Below, piece after piece: positions 1 to 7,039 of a stretch of DNA of 26,546 nt (position 1 is its first letter; the number at the start of each line of letters is the position of its first letter). The notes below the pieces were generated by a model. The model did not search any database. It was not told where the DNA came from and saw only the letters and a program-made list of their open reading frames with translations. The translations under genes were made by a program, and so were the position numbers. Source of the stretch: an uncultured Methanomethylovorans sp. (GTDB lineage: Archaea > Halobacteriota > Methanosarcinia > Methanosarcinales > Methanosarcinaceae); assembly GCA_937968035.1 (NCBI GenBank), contig CALBTS010000267.1, positions 1 to 26,546 on the forward strand, written 5' to 3'.

Positions 1-58
1 TATCATCAATAAACTGTTTCCTGTATCTTCTGAGGCATTATTGGAGTATGCGGAATGA
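1..58 (+). CDS. C-terminal fragment of an unidentified upstream CDS
   Basis: Frame 2 is open from the window edge to a TGA at 56-58, giving only 18 residues ending in LLEYAE. The stop overlaps the ATG of the next gene in an ATGA, the usual sign of translational coupling, which is the main reason to call it coding. Too little is present to name a function; it is presumably part of the same rightward metabolic operon. Confidence 0.45.
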   Translation, partial: IINKLFPVSSEALLEYAE

Positions 59-822
59 AGATATTGGTAATTCCAGATACACAAGTGAAGCCAGATGTTC
101 CTACAGATCATCTAGAATGGATTGGTAAATTTATAATTGATAAACAGCCAGATGTTATCGTTCAGATTGGTGATTTTGCAGACATGCAGTCCCTCTCTTC
201 CTACGATAAAGGAAAGAAGTCATTTGAAGGGCGACGATATACAAAAGATGTTGAAGCTGTAATTGCAGCACAAGAGATTCTCTTCAAGCCTCTAAAAGAT
301 TTGCAAAAGAGGCAGAAGAAGAATAAGAAAGAAGTTTATAAGCCAGAGCTTATAATGACACTGGGGAACCATGATGAACGAATTAACCGTGCTATTAATA
401 ATGATGCTGTGCTCGATGGTGTTATCAGTATCAGCGATCTCCAGTATGAAGAGTTTGGTTGGGAAGTTTCTCCTTTTCTTGATGTCGTTATCATTAATGG
501 CGTCGCTTTTAGTCACTACTTCCCAACAGGTGTCGCAGGGCGTCCTGCTTCAACTGCTAATGCTCAACTCTCGAAGCAGCACCAATCTTGTATTGCAGGA
601 CACCAGCAAGGTTTGCAAATTGCAACAGGTAGAAGGGCGGATGGAAAACTCCTAACCTCTATTATTTCTGGCTCTTTCTACCTGCATGACGAGGAATATC
701 TTGGCCCACAACAGAACAACCATTGGAGAGGCTGTCTTATGCTTCATAATGTAGAAGATGGGCAATTTGATTTGAATCTTCTTCCTATGGTTTATTTGGA
801 GAAGAAATATGGGAATTCTTGA
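55..822 (+). CDS. Calcineurin-like metallophosphoesterase
   Basis: 255 aa. The metal-binding motifs of the calcineurin-like phosphoesterase superfamily are visible in order: D8 in PDTQ (the family's D-x-H with Gln in place of His), GD at 39-40, GNHDE at 104-108, SH at 153-154 and GH at 182-183. Such enzymes hydrolyse phosphomono- or diesters with two metal ions. Phage members are often labelled metallophosphatase or DNA-repair-exonuclease-like, but the substrate cannot be read from the sequence. There is no signal peptide, so it should act in the cytoplasm. The start is coupled to the preceding gene through ATGA, and the 3' end overlaps the next small ORF by 14 nt, so it sits inside a tight rightward operon leading to nrdJ. 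Confidence 0.85.
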   Translation: MKILVIPDTQVKPDVPTDHLEWIGKFIIDKQPDVIVQIGDFADMQSLSSYDKGKKSFEGRRYTKDVEAVIAAQEILFKPLKDLQKRQKKNKKEVYKPELIMTLGNHDERINRAINNDAVLDGVISISDLQYEEFGWEVSPFLDVVIINGVAFSHYFPTGVAGRPASTANAQLSKQHQSCIAGHQQGLQIATGRRADGKLLTSIISGSFYLHDEEYLGPQQNNHWRGCLMLHNVEDGQFDLNLLPMVYLEKKYGNS

Positions 823-1035
823 ATACGTATTAATGGCAATGTTCTTTAGTGCATTACTTTCTTTCTTAGCTGCCTATCGTGATATGGACTTCTCCATTTC
901 AGATGCTATTATTGCAAGTGCATTCTGGCCTCTCTCTCTATTATTGCGTTAGTCGTATTCTTCGTTACTGTGTTCTTTAATGAACCGGATGAATATGATG
1001 AATACGAGAAAAGGATGTATGAAGACGATGAGTAA
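809..1035 (+). pseudogene. Small two-TM membrane protein, frameshifted at a TC repeat
   Basis: An ATG at 809, with GGAG about 7 nt upstream, opens a hydrophobic ORF that stops at TAG 950-952 after 47 aa, just after a CTCTCTCT run (931-939). Removing one TC unit from that run joins it in frame to a second hydrophobic stretch and an acidic tail ending NEPDEYDEYEKRMYEDDE, with stop TAA at 1033-1035. The restored protein would be 74 aa with two membrane segments (about residues 4-22 and 33-57). The downstream frame ends in ATGAGTAA, overlapping the next gene's start, as expected of a real gene end. It could be a true phage mutation, a sequencing or assembly error, or rarely a recoding site. Function is unknown; a holin-like role cannot be claimed. 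Confidence 0.55.
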
Positions 1036-1222
1036 TAAATGGATTAATTTAGTATATGAAGACATCTGCCATGTAATACCAGAAAAAGATATAAGAGAAC
1101 ATGAATGTTCTGAAGAATGCTGGTGTTCCCCATTAGTTGATGAGGAAGATGGGTATATTGTCTATTCACACAACAGTTTAGATGGTAGAGAGGAATATGA
1201 ATATGGGAGGAAGTTTAATTGA
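1028..1222 (+). CDS. Small acidic phage protein with a C-x3-C-x-C motif
   Basis: 64 aa starting at the ATG at 1028, which overlaps the upstream stop (ATGAGTAA). A longer in-frame start at 980 is less likely because it would read through the upstream gene's C-terminal coding region. The protein contains HECSEECWCSP and a later SHNSLDGREEYE, a spacing that suggests a small conserved phage family rather than random coding. The Cys/His cluster could bind zinc, but only one cluster is present. It is acidic, with no membrane segment or signal. Its stop overlaps the TTG start of the next ORF (TTGA). Function is unknown. Confidence 0.65.
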   Translation: MSNKWINLVYEDICHVIPEKDIREHECSEECWCSPLVDEEDGYIVYSHNSLDGREEYEYGRKFN

Positions 1223-1419
1223 CAGAGTGTATTGAATGGACTAAAGCCATTAATAGTTCTGGGGATGGGGTTGTTTGGAAGAACGGGAAACAACATTACG
1301 CTCACAGATTAGTAATCAACGCATCAAAAGGCGATGTTGTATTACATTCGTGTGATATTTCTAAAACAAATGTTCTGGACATCTGGAACAGTAGAACATG
1401 GAGGCACATTAATGTCTGA
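1219..1419 (+). CDS. HNH-endonuclease-like ORF, truncated or decayed
   Basis: 66 aa from a TTG start that overlaps the preceding stop and is preceded by GGGAGGAAG. Residues 1-46 read like the N-terminal half of phage HNH homing nucleases: CIEWT, then GVVWKNGKQHYAHRLV, then VVLHSCD. In intact relatives HxCDNPxCxNPxHLxxGT follows. Here the reading frame leaves that pattern after HSCD. Pieces of the expected continuation appear in the other two frames (CSGHLE, then SGTVEH), which suggests small deletions around 1365-1390. The ORF ends inside the first codons of nrdJ, and its 3' part supplies the GGAGG of nrdJ. Probably a non-functional remnant, though a short expressed protein cannot be excluded. 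Confidence 0.5.
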   Translation: MTECIEWTKAINSSGDGVVWKNGKQHYAHRLVINASKGDVVLHSCDISKTNVLDIWNSRTWRHINV

Positions 1420-2213
1420 AAAAAGGTTTCGTAGCGTACTCGGGGAAAACATCTTCCGCCATAAGTATGCGCAAGGGGCATCGGACACATGGGATAACTG
1501 CGCAGAACGTATTGTAGAAGATGTTTGCGGGACACGCTGGGGGACTGCTCATGCATTGATGTCTTTAGATGAAAGAAAGCAACTTACAGAATATATTAAG
1601 ACAATGCGTTTTCTCCCCGGCGGGCGTTATATTTACTATGCAGGCCGCCCTAATCATTACTACAACAACTGCTATCTGTTACGGGCTGAACACGATACTA
1701 GGGAGGAATGGGGTAGTTTGATGAATCGGGCTGTCTCTTGCCTTATGACAGGTGGTGGTATTGGTGTGGATTACTCAATCCTTCGCGGTGAAGGTAAAGT
1801 AATCCGTAAAACAGGGGGTGTTGCATCTGGTCCAATCGGATTAATGCGTATGGTTAACGAAGCGGGGCGCTACATCATGCAAGGGGGGTCACGTCGCTCT
1901 GCCATTTACGCTTCCCTTAATTGGCAGCATGATGATATTGAAAGCTTTCTTACTGCTAAGAACTGGCCTGAGTTCATTAAGAGGAAGAAGAATGAGGACT
2001 TTAACTTCCCCGCCCCTCTCGATATGACTAACATCTCTGTCAATTATGATGATGTGTGGTTGAAGAACCCTATTAACAAAGTATTTTTGAAAAACTGCCG
2101 TCAGGCTATGGAGACAGGTGAGCCGGGCTTCTCTTTCAACTTTGGGGATAAACAGGATGAGACACTTCGTAATGCATGCACTGAAGTAACCAGTGAAGAC
2201 GACAGCGACGTGT
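1412..2213 (+). CDS. nrdJ: Class II ribonucleotide reductase, exon 1 (residues 1-267 and first base of Cys268)
   Basis: Exon 1 of an adenosylcobalamin-dependent ribonucleotide reductase, which makes deoxyribonucleotides in the cytoplasm. The start ATG at 1412 has GGAGG 9 nt upstream; an in-frame ATG at 1334 lies inside the HNH-like ORF and lacks a good RBS. Seen here: first redox Cys87 in NNCYLL, GGGIGVDYS at 114-122, and the active-site triad N-x-C-x-E as NACTE, with Asn254, thiyl Cys256 and Glu258. The exon stops at SDV plus a T, where SDVCNLGSVN is expected in the family. With exon 2 (2981-3801) the spliced protein is 540 aa, shorter than the roughly 740-aa Lactobacillus enzyme. Class II is inferred from the C-terminal CKGGIC and the overall match to RTPR-like proteins; no small radical-generating subunit is seen in the window. 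Confidence 0.85.
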
Positions 2214-2980
2214 AAATGAATGCACCTTCACACAGGGATGTGTGAAGCAAACCTCTTAATATCGGTGGAAGCTGTAATGAGTAACACCGAGGCAGCCTAT
2301 AAAGGAGCCGTAACGACTATGAAGATTAATATGATGCAACTTTCCAAGTTTGTTTCTTGGAGCGTAACTGGTGATGGTTATGTGGGCCGTTCTACCAACA
2401 ATAAGAATGCCCATTATTCTATTTCCAGAAGTCCTGAGCACAAAGATTATCTGGAGATGATCGCCAATAAATTTATTGGTTTACAGGATTGTAATGTAAG
2501 AATTAATGAATACACAAGACGTGATAATGGAAAAACAGTTCTTGATCTGAGAACCTCATCTCACCCTTTGTTTAGCAGAATTAGAGATAGACAGTACATC
2601 AATAATCGAAGGATTGTTGATAAGCACCAGCTTACCATGCTTGATTGGGAAGCGGCAGCTATCTTGTTTATGGATGATGGTTCAACCTGCTACAACAACA
2701 AAGGAAGTATGATTGTACGTATCTCTACTTGTGCGTATTCACAGATTGAGCAAGAAGCCTTGAGGAAAGCTTTTATTGAGAAACTTGGTGTGGTGTGGAA
2801 CGTTAATAGGAACGGCTCAACATACCAACTCAATCTTGCTAAACAATCAAGAGATAGATGGTTCGAGAACATTTCCCCATTTATCGTTGATTCTTACCAA
2901 TATAAGTTGCCTGAATCTTTGCAAAAGGAGGCATCCAGAACGGATGATGATTTTGTCTATGTTGCTAGAACCGACAACAG
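2214..2980 (+). mobile_element. Group I intron in nrdJ (767 nt) carrying a LAGLIDADG gene
   Basis: Splicing exactly 2214-2980 restores the conserved SDVCNLGSVN frame. The upstream exon ends in U and the intron ends in G, as group I introns require. P1 can form between exon GUGU (2210-2213) and intron GCAC (2222-2225), with the canonical U·G at the splice site. P2 is a perfect 9-bp hairpin (2226-2247) with a GGGA (GNRA) loop. CGGTG 2263-2267 pairs with CACCG 2285-2289 in the P4/P5 position. The P7 5' strand (R element) is visible as GTAACGACTAT at 2310-2320. A matching 3' strand (S element, TAGTC-like) was not found. An intein is excluded because TAA follows the exon at once. Confidence 0.82.
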
Positions 2981-2984
2981 GTAA
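2319..2984 (+). CDS. Intron-encoded LAGLIDADG homing endonuclease (nrdJ intron)
   Basis: 221 aa from ATG 2319, with AAAGGAG upstream at 2301-2307; the frame is open further 5' but that part lies in the folded intron core. Two LAGLIDADG-like motifs are visible: WSVTGDGYVG at 14-23 and AAILFMDDGS at 113-122. The second has the MDDGS form typical of the LAGLIDADG_2 type, unlike the capsid-intron enzymes. Two motifs in one chain suggest a monomeric nuclease that cuts intronless nrdJ alleles and drives intron spread; it could also act as a maturase. The start codon overlaps the R element, and the stop TAA (2982-2984) lies in the downstream exon, so translation crosses the 3' splice site and must use unspliced RNA. 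Confidence 0.88.
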   Translation: MKINMMQLSKFVSWSVTGDGYVGRSTNNKNAHYSISRSPEHKDYLEMIANKFIGLQDCNVRINEYTRRDNGKTVLDLRTSSHPLFSRIRDRQYINNRRIVDKHQLTMLDWEAAAILFMDDGSTCYNNKGSMIVRISTCAYSQIEQEALRKAFIEKLGVVWNVNRNGSTYQLNLAKQSRDRWFENISPFIVDSYQYKLPESLQKEASRTDDDFVYVARTDNR

Positions 2985-3801
2985 CCTCGGTTCAGTCAAT
3001 ATTGGGAACATTACTTCTATTGACGAATTTAAAGATGTGGTAAACTTAGCTTCCAAGTTCCTTGTCTGTGGTACAATTCGGGCAGACCTTCCTTACGAAA
3101 AGGTTTATCAAGTGCGAGAACGCAATCGTAGATTGGGATTAGGTCTTATGGGAATTCATGAATGGCTCTTGAAAAGGAACTGCCAATATGAAGTGACTGA
3201 TGAGCTAAAGGAATGGTTAAAGATATATGAATCAGAATCAGAAATAGCAGCTAAAGAGCATTGTGACAGATTCTATCTTTCTCACCCTAAAGCATATCGT
3301 GCAATTGCGCCGACTGGTACTATCGGGCTGTTAGCCGGAACTTCTACTGGCATTGAACCTGTATTCTCTGTCGCTTATAAGCGAAGATATTTAACTGATG
3401 GGACCAAGTGGAAATATGAGTATTGTGTTGATGCTACTGCAGAAGTGTTAATTGAACAAGGGATTAATCCAGATAAAATTGAAACTGCATATGGACTTTC
3501 TAATAATTACGAAAAGAGAATTAGATTCCAAGCGGACATCCAAGATTTTGTCGACATGTCAATTTCCTCTACAATTAACCTTCCGGCTTGGGGTACGAAA
3601 GACAATAATGAGGATAGAGTCGAGGAGTTTGCTAGAGTGCTTGCTGAATACGCACCAAGACTTAGAGGTTTCACTGCCTATCCAGACTCCTCAAGAGGAG
3701 GTCAGCCCATTACAGAAATAGCTTACGAAGAGGCTGTAAAGCACAAAGGTATTGTTTATGAAGAAAATGATATGTGTAAAGGGGGCATATGCGGTATCTA
3801 A
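2981..3801 (+). CDS. nrdJ: Class II ribonucleotide reductase, exon 2 (last two bases of Cys268 to end)
   Basis: Exon 2 opens with GT, completing the TGT codon of Cys268, the second redox cysteine that pairs with Cys87, then NLGSVNIGNI. Further family landmarks are RERNRRLGLGLMGIHEWL, the phosphate-binding and active-site strand APTGTIGLLAGTSTGIEP, and a C-terminal DMCKGGICGI with Cys533 and Cys538. That last C-x4-C matches the shuttle cysteine pair of monomeric RTPR (CEGGAC), which passes electrons to the active site. The stop at 3799-3801 lies inside the next ORF, which overlaps by 13 nt. Spliced mRNA is needed for activity, since exon 1 alone ends before Cys268. No B12 riboswitch is seen upstream. 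Confidence 0.88.
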
Positions 3802-4196
3802 ACAAATATGAAATATTTGAAGACGGGTCAATCCTTTCAATTGAAAGGGTCGATTCTAGAGGCAGAATGCAGGGAGGATTTTATCTTAAACAGCGTTACG
3901 ATAAAGATGGGTATAAGCGTGTAACCCTTACTCTCGATGGCCGTAGGCAGGTAGTAGTCAGGATTCACCGGGTCGTCGCTGAACTTTTTATTCCAAACCC
4001 CTTCGATCTGCCTTGTGTCAATCACAAGGATGGTAACAAGGAAAACAATCATGTTTCCAACCTTGAATGGTGTACTCACAAGTACAATACTAACCATGCT
4101 TGGGCTAATGGACTTTGTAAGCCATACGATAGGTCCCTACCTTATAACAGAGAGGCTATTGCAGAATCAAATAGAAAAAGGACTTGCGGAATTTAA
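3789..4196 (+). CDS. HNH homing endonuclease with NUMOD4-like N-terminus
   Basis: 135 aa. The N-terminus (YEIFEDGSILSIERVDSRG) resembles the NUMOD4 DNA-binding module. The HNH core follows: RIHRVVAELF near 58-67, VNHKDGNKENNHVSNLEWCT at 77-96, then NTNHAWANGL. These are free-standing or intron-linked site-specific nucleases. ATG 3789 has AAAGGGGG just upstream and lies inside the last codons of nrdJ, so it is probably translationally coupled. Its own last codons, TGCGGAATTTAA, closely copy the last codons of nrdJ, TGCGGTATCTAA; both encode CGI-stop with synonymous changes. This hints at insertion at the nrdJ 3' end with duplication of terminal sequence. It is the last gene before the terminator. 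Confidence 0.85.
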   Translation: MRYLNKYEIFEDGSILSIERVDSRGRMQGGFYLKQRYDKDGYKRVTLTLDGRRQVVVRIHRVVAELFIPNPFDLPCVNHKDGNKENNHVSNLEWCTHKYNTNHAWANGLCKPYDRSLPYNREAIAESNRKRTCGI

Positions 4197-4199
4197 ATA

Positions 4200-4235
4200 A
4201 AAACCCCGGTCATCCAATTAAGGAGCCGGGGTTTT
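4200..4235. terminator. Bidirectional intrinsic terminator between convergent operons
   Basis: AAAACCCCGG (4200-4209) pairs perfectly with CCGGGGTTTT (4226-4235) around a 16-nt loop. It sits 4 nt after the HNH stop on the + strand and 7 nt past the stop of the - strand gene. The - strand reading has five Ts after the GC stem, the + strand four, so it should work in both directions. Confidence 0.88.
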
Positions 4236-4241
4236 AACTTA

Positions 4242-4577
4242 TTAACGTGTCTTATTTAAAGACATACCTGTGTCTTTCACTCTACCTTCAAAAGAAAAAG
4301 AGGGGAGTTTTCGTATACCATATTTAGTTAAAGGTATATACTCATAAAACCTCCCTTCTTCCTCCCACATACAGTGAAGCCATCTTCCTGATAAACTAAA
4401 AATAGCTACATTAATCACTATCAGGCAAGGGGCGATAACTCCCCACCCTATAAGTTTTCTTACCCATAACGGGGATGACCAACTTACCTCATTCTTTCTT
4501 GTATGACGAAACAGAATATGTTCAATATCTGACCTTAACAAGAAATTCTCCATTGCTTCAGTCCAACAATTTCTCAT
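4242..4577 (-). CDS. Small single-TM membrane protein, function unknown
   Basis: 111 aa, with AAAGGA about 11 nt before the ATG. A hydrophobic segment at about residues 41-62 (LIGWGVIAPCLIVINVAIF within it) looks like one membrane span, preceded by a basic and Trp-rich region and followed by a charged tail. It is the last gene of the leftward structural block, directly after the tailspike and before the terminator, a place where phages often carry lysis or host-interaction genes. No holin, spanin or lysis motif is recognisable, so no function is assigned. Confidence 0.6.
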   Translation of the reverse strand: MRNCWTEAMENFLLRSDIEHILFRHTRKNEVSWSSPLWVRKLIGWGVIAPCLIVINVAIFSLSGRWLHCMWEEEGRFYEYIPLTKYGIRKLPSFSFEGRVKDTGMSLNKTR

Positions 4578-4608
4578 AAATTTGAATCCTTTTGCCTAAA
4601 GGCTTAGA

Positions 4609-7026
4609 TCAAACAGACAACCAAGCTGCCCCGTCCCACCGTTTTAGTGGTGCAGCAACCCAGTCGGCACCGTCCCATGATTTCAACGACCCGATTAGCC
4701 AAACGCTGCCGTCCCAATACTTGAGGATGGTTGCAGAGGACGCGGGGATATCCGGTGCCCAGCCAAGCGGCAAAGCCAACAGACTATTATCAACAAGCAC
4801 CCCACTTACATCAGGGGACGCTCCAGGTAGATATGAGAACAGTGGCGCGGGGCTAACAGGTGCCGTCGCTAAAGTAACACGAAACACTGTAGCCGACTGG
4901 CGTACAGCCGTGCTAACGGCGACAACGGCGTTGCCGTTACCCGGATCGCGCACCTCTAGTCCTGTAATGCCGCTGGCTGGAGTAAAGTCGGTGCCGGCCC
5001 TGTGAGTGATAGTCACGTCATACACAGTGGGGCTCACGACTGCAACTTTACTGATAGCGGGACCACGCCACTCGGTCCCGACGCCTTTTGACACGGCAAT
5101 TGCAAGTGCGCAACGGCGGCCCAAAACCCATGCACCGCCGTTGGCCGTGTTGCTCAGGTGGATGGAACCGTTAGGTACCTCACAGTCGATGCGCTCCACT
5201 GTGTAGTTGTTGGCATTCGCGCCCCACTCATGTTGAGCGCGGCGCACATCTGCAAATCCAGCGGTAAGTGATGCGCCGCCGTCGTTGTAGCTGCCTAGTG
5301 GGACGATGATGACGGGCACGGCGGGCTGGCTCAGATCGACCCGGAAGCCGGTATCAAACACCTGCCCGAGCTTGCTCAGGTAGTCGGCATACACCCCGGC
5401 TGTCTGCGCTTCGTACTCACCTTGCACCCAAACGAATGCGCCGACCTTTCCACCCACTGCGTTGATCTTCGCCATCGCGTTGATGTATTGAGTGCCTCCT
5501 GGAATCCACGAGTTAATTGACGTGCCGCTAACTGACGTGTTGACAAGCCCGACAGGCACGTTTAGGGAAGCAACAATGTCGTTGCCGAGCCCCACAGCAC
5601 CCGCAGCGACCGGTGAAGTCCACGAGGAGCCTGCTAGCAACGTTTGTCGCAGCAGGGCGGAGGCGTTGCCCGATTGTCCGGCGCCTCCGAATAGAGCATC
5701 TGCGTTGCTTTGCCCGACTACGGCGATCAGCTCACCAACACCTACCGGCCCACTGATACTGGCCACCGCTGGTAGGTCAGTGAAGGACACCTCGATCTGA
5801 TACATTGACGCAGCAGAAGGCACGCCAACCAGCGTGAATGCATAGTTACCCCCGGTAGGGGAGGCCACAACAGTTGCCCAGTCAAAACCGCTAACAGGCG
5901 TGGATGTCCCATTCAGCACCAGCCGCGCACGAATCCCCGCCGGACTACCGCTATAAGTGCCAGCGACAGAGATGTCAGCCGCTCCGGCGATGCGCTGATA
6001 GATGCGACCGGAGGCTGGACTCGTGATAGCAATTGACGTGCCGACGCCGTACTCGTCAGCGCCAATGTCCCACGTACCCGTGCGCGTCTGACCGCCAGCG
6101 TCTACCGAGAACGCGTATGCAGGGTCGGCGGAAAGGTCTGCCCCTAAATCTTTCGCACCCACGTCACCGGAAGCAAGACGGAAATCATTTCCAGCCGCGT
6201 TCTGGTACGTAAATGTCTTGGAGGTTTGAGGTTCAGCTCCCGGCGCCGTAGTGTCGCTGGATGCGTTATTGGTTGAGTTCGCATCAAGACCAGCGCCAAC
6301 AGAGTAGTCAACGCGGGACGCGTTGAAGCTCGCGCAGTCCGACAGGTTGTTCTTGAGGCTGATCGTAACGCCGCCAGGATTGGCGCTTTCAAATCCGACA
6401 GCGCAGCGCACTGCGGTGTTGTTGTAGACAACAGCATTACCGGCAGAGTGGTAGAATGCCCGATAAATCGCGCTGGCTGGGAAGCTGCTGCTGAACAGGT
6501 CAAACACCACGTTGTTAGCGATGATCGACGTACCAGTGCCTGAAATCCAGATACCCCGACCACCAGTCTGAGACTGAGATGCAAGGAGCGCCCGAACAAG
6601 GTTTCGCCTGACAGTGCCGGTACCGCTGGCGAATGGCAGAATTGCAGCCGACGTACTGGTGCCGAGCGTAGCTTCTACCTGCAAGCCCTCAAAGATGACA
6701 GTGTGAGTACTGCCGGTAATTAACGCGGTGTTTGAACCGTTAACGGTGCCGACAAACAACACCTTACTTGTGTCCCACGCCCCTTCATGCCCATGTCCAG
6801 CCGCCGGTCTGATATGGATGTAGCGAGTCGCGTCGGTTGTTTTACCGCTGAGAGTAAATGGAGTGGATAGTGTGTAGCCTCCAGGCTTGGCCTCGACCTC
6901 CAGAATATGGACTTGATCTGCGGCAACAAGGCTGGCCGGGAGGGCTGCTTTCCACGCTTCAATCGTGGGATATACCCCCGGAGCCGTAACCCCGTCTCGT
7001 AGGATACTCGTGACAATTGTAGGCAT
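4609..7026 (-). CDS. Tailspike: beta-helix plus SGNH/sialate-O-acetylesterase-like domain
   Basis: 805 aa, with AAGGAT before the ATG. Residues about 100-240 alternate short strands with Asn/Gly turns (IIANNVVFDLF, NAVVYNNTAVRC, TISLKNNLSDC), the look of a right-handed parallel beta-helix. A linker with IG-like strands (330-420) follows. Residues 430-645 form an SGNH hydrolase: GQSN at 438-441 with nucleophile Ser440, GTSINSW at 501-507, WVQGE at 533-537, and D614 with H623 as acid-histidine candidates. That pattern fits the DUF303 sialate O-acetylesterase group, so it probably deacetylates a host surface polysaccharide outside the cell. The C-terminus has three WDG repeats. Base composition is much more GC-rich than the neighbours, which suggests recent acquisition of this receptor module. 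Confidence 0.85.
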   Translation of the reverse strand: MPTIVTSILRDGVTAPGVYPTIEAWKAALPASLVAADQVHILEVEAKPGGYTLSTPFTLSGKTTDATRYIHIRPAAGHGHEGAWDTSKVLFVGTVNGSNTALITGSTHTVIFEGLQVEATLGTSTSAAILPFASGTGTVRRNLVRALLASQSQTGGRGIWISGTGTSIIANNVVFDLFSSSFPASAIYRAFYHSAGNAVVYNNTAVRCAVGFESANPGGVTISLKNNLSDCASFNASRVDYSVGAGLDANSTNNASSDTTAPGAEPQTSKTFTYQNAAGNDFRLASGDVGAKDLGADLSADPAYAFSVDAGGQTRTGTWDIGADEYGVGTSIAITSPASGRIYQRIAGAADISVAGTYSGSPAGIRARLVLNGTSTPVSGFDWATVVASPTGGNYAFTLVGVPSAASMYQIEVSFTDLPAVASISGPVGVGELIAVVGQSNADALFGGAGQSGNASALLRQTLLAGSSWTSPVAAGAVGLGNDIVASLNVPVGLVNTSVSGTSINSWIPGGTQYINAMAKINAVGGKVGAFVWVQGEYEAQTAGVYADYLSKLGQVFDTGFRVDLSQPAVPVIIVPLGSYNDGGASLTAGFADVRRAQHEWGANANNYTVERIDCEVPNGSIHLSNTANGGAWVLGRRCALAIAVSKGVGTEWRGPAISKVAVVSPTVYDVTITHRAGTDFTPASGITGLEVRDPGNGNAVVAVSTAVRQSATVFRVTLATAPVSPAPLFSYLPGASPDVSGVLVDNSLLALPLGWAPDIPASSATILKYWDGSVWLIGSLKSWDGADWVAAPLKRWDGAAWLSV
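4612..4725 (-). repeat. Three WDG repeats at the tailspike C-terminus
   Basis: Residues 768-805 contain LKYWDGSVW, LKSWDGADW and LKRWDGAAW, spaced 13 residues apart; the DNA shows CCGTCCCA or close variants on the + strand at each copy. Such short K-x-WDG-x-x-W units occur at the ends of phage tail proteins. A role in trimer capping or glycan contact is possible but not shown here. Confidence 0.85.
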
Positions 7027-7039
7027 CTAGTTATCCTTA

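Noticed and set aside
1334..1411. Upstream in-frame start of the reductase at 1334
   Set aside because: No RBS there, and the 26 extra residues come from the HNH-like remnant; ATG 1412 has GGAGG at good spacing.
2214..2980. Intein in the ribonucleotide reductase
   Set aside because: The insert begins with a stop codon, has no N- or C-terminal intein motifs, and its ORF is in a separate frame with its own start; the exon and intron ends obey group I rules.
4595..4606. Terminator between tailspike and 4242 gene
   Set aside because: GCC-TAAA-GGC is only 3 bp and has no T-tract.
4592..5800. Several + strand ORFs opposite the tailspike gene
   Set aside because: They lie antisense to a well-supported 805-aa gene; long open antisense frames are expected in GC-rich coding DNA. 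They lack good RBS and domains.
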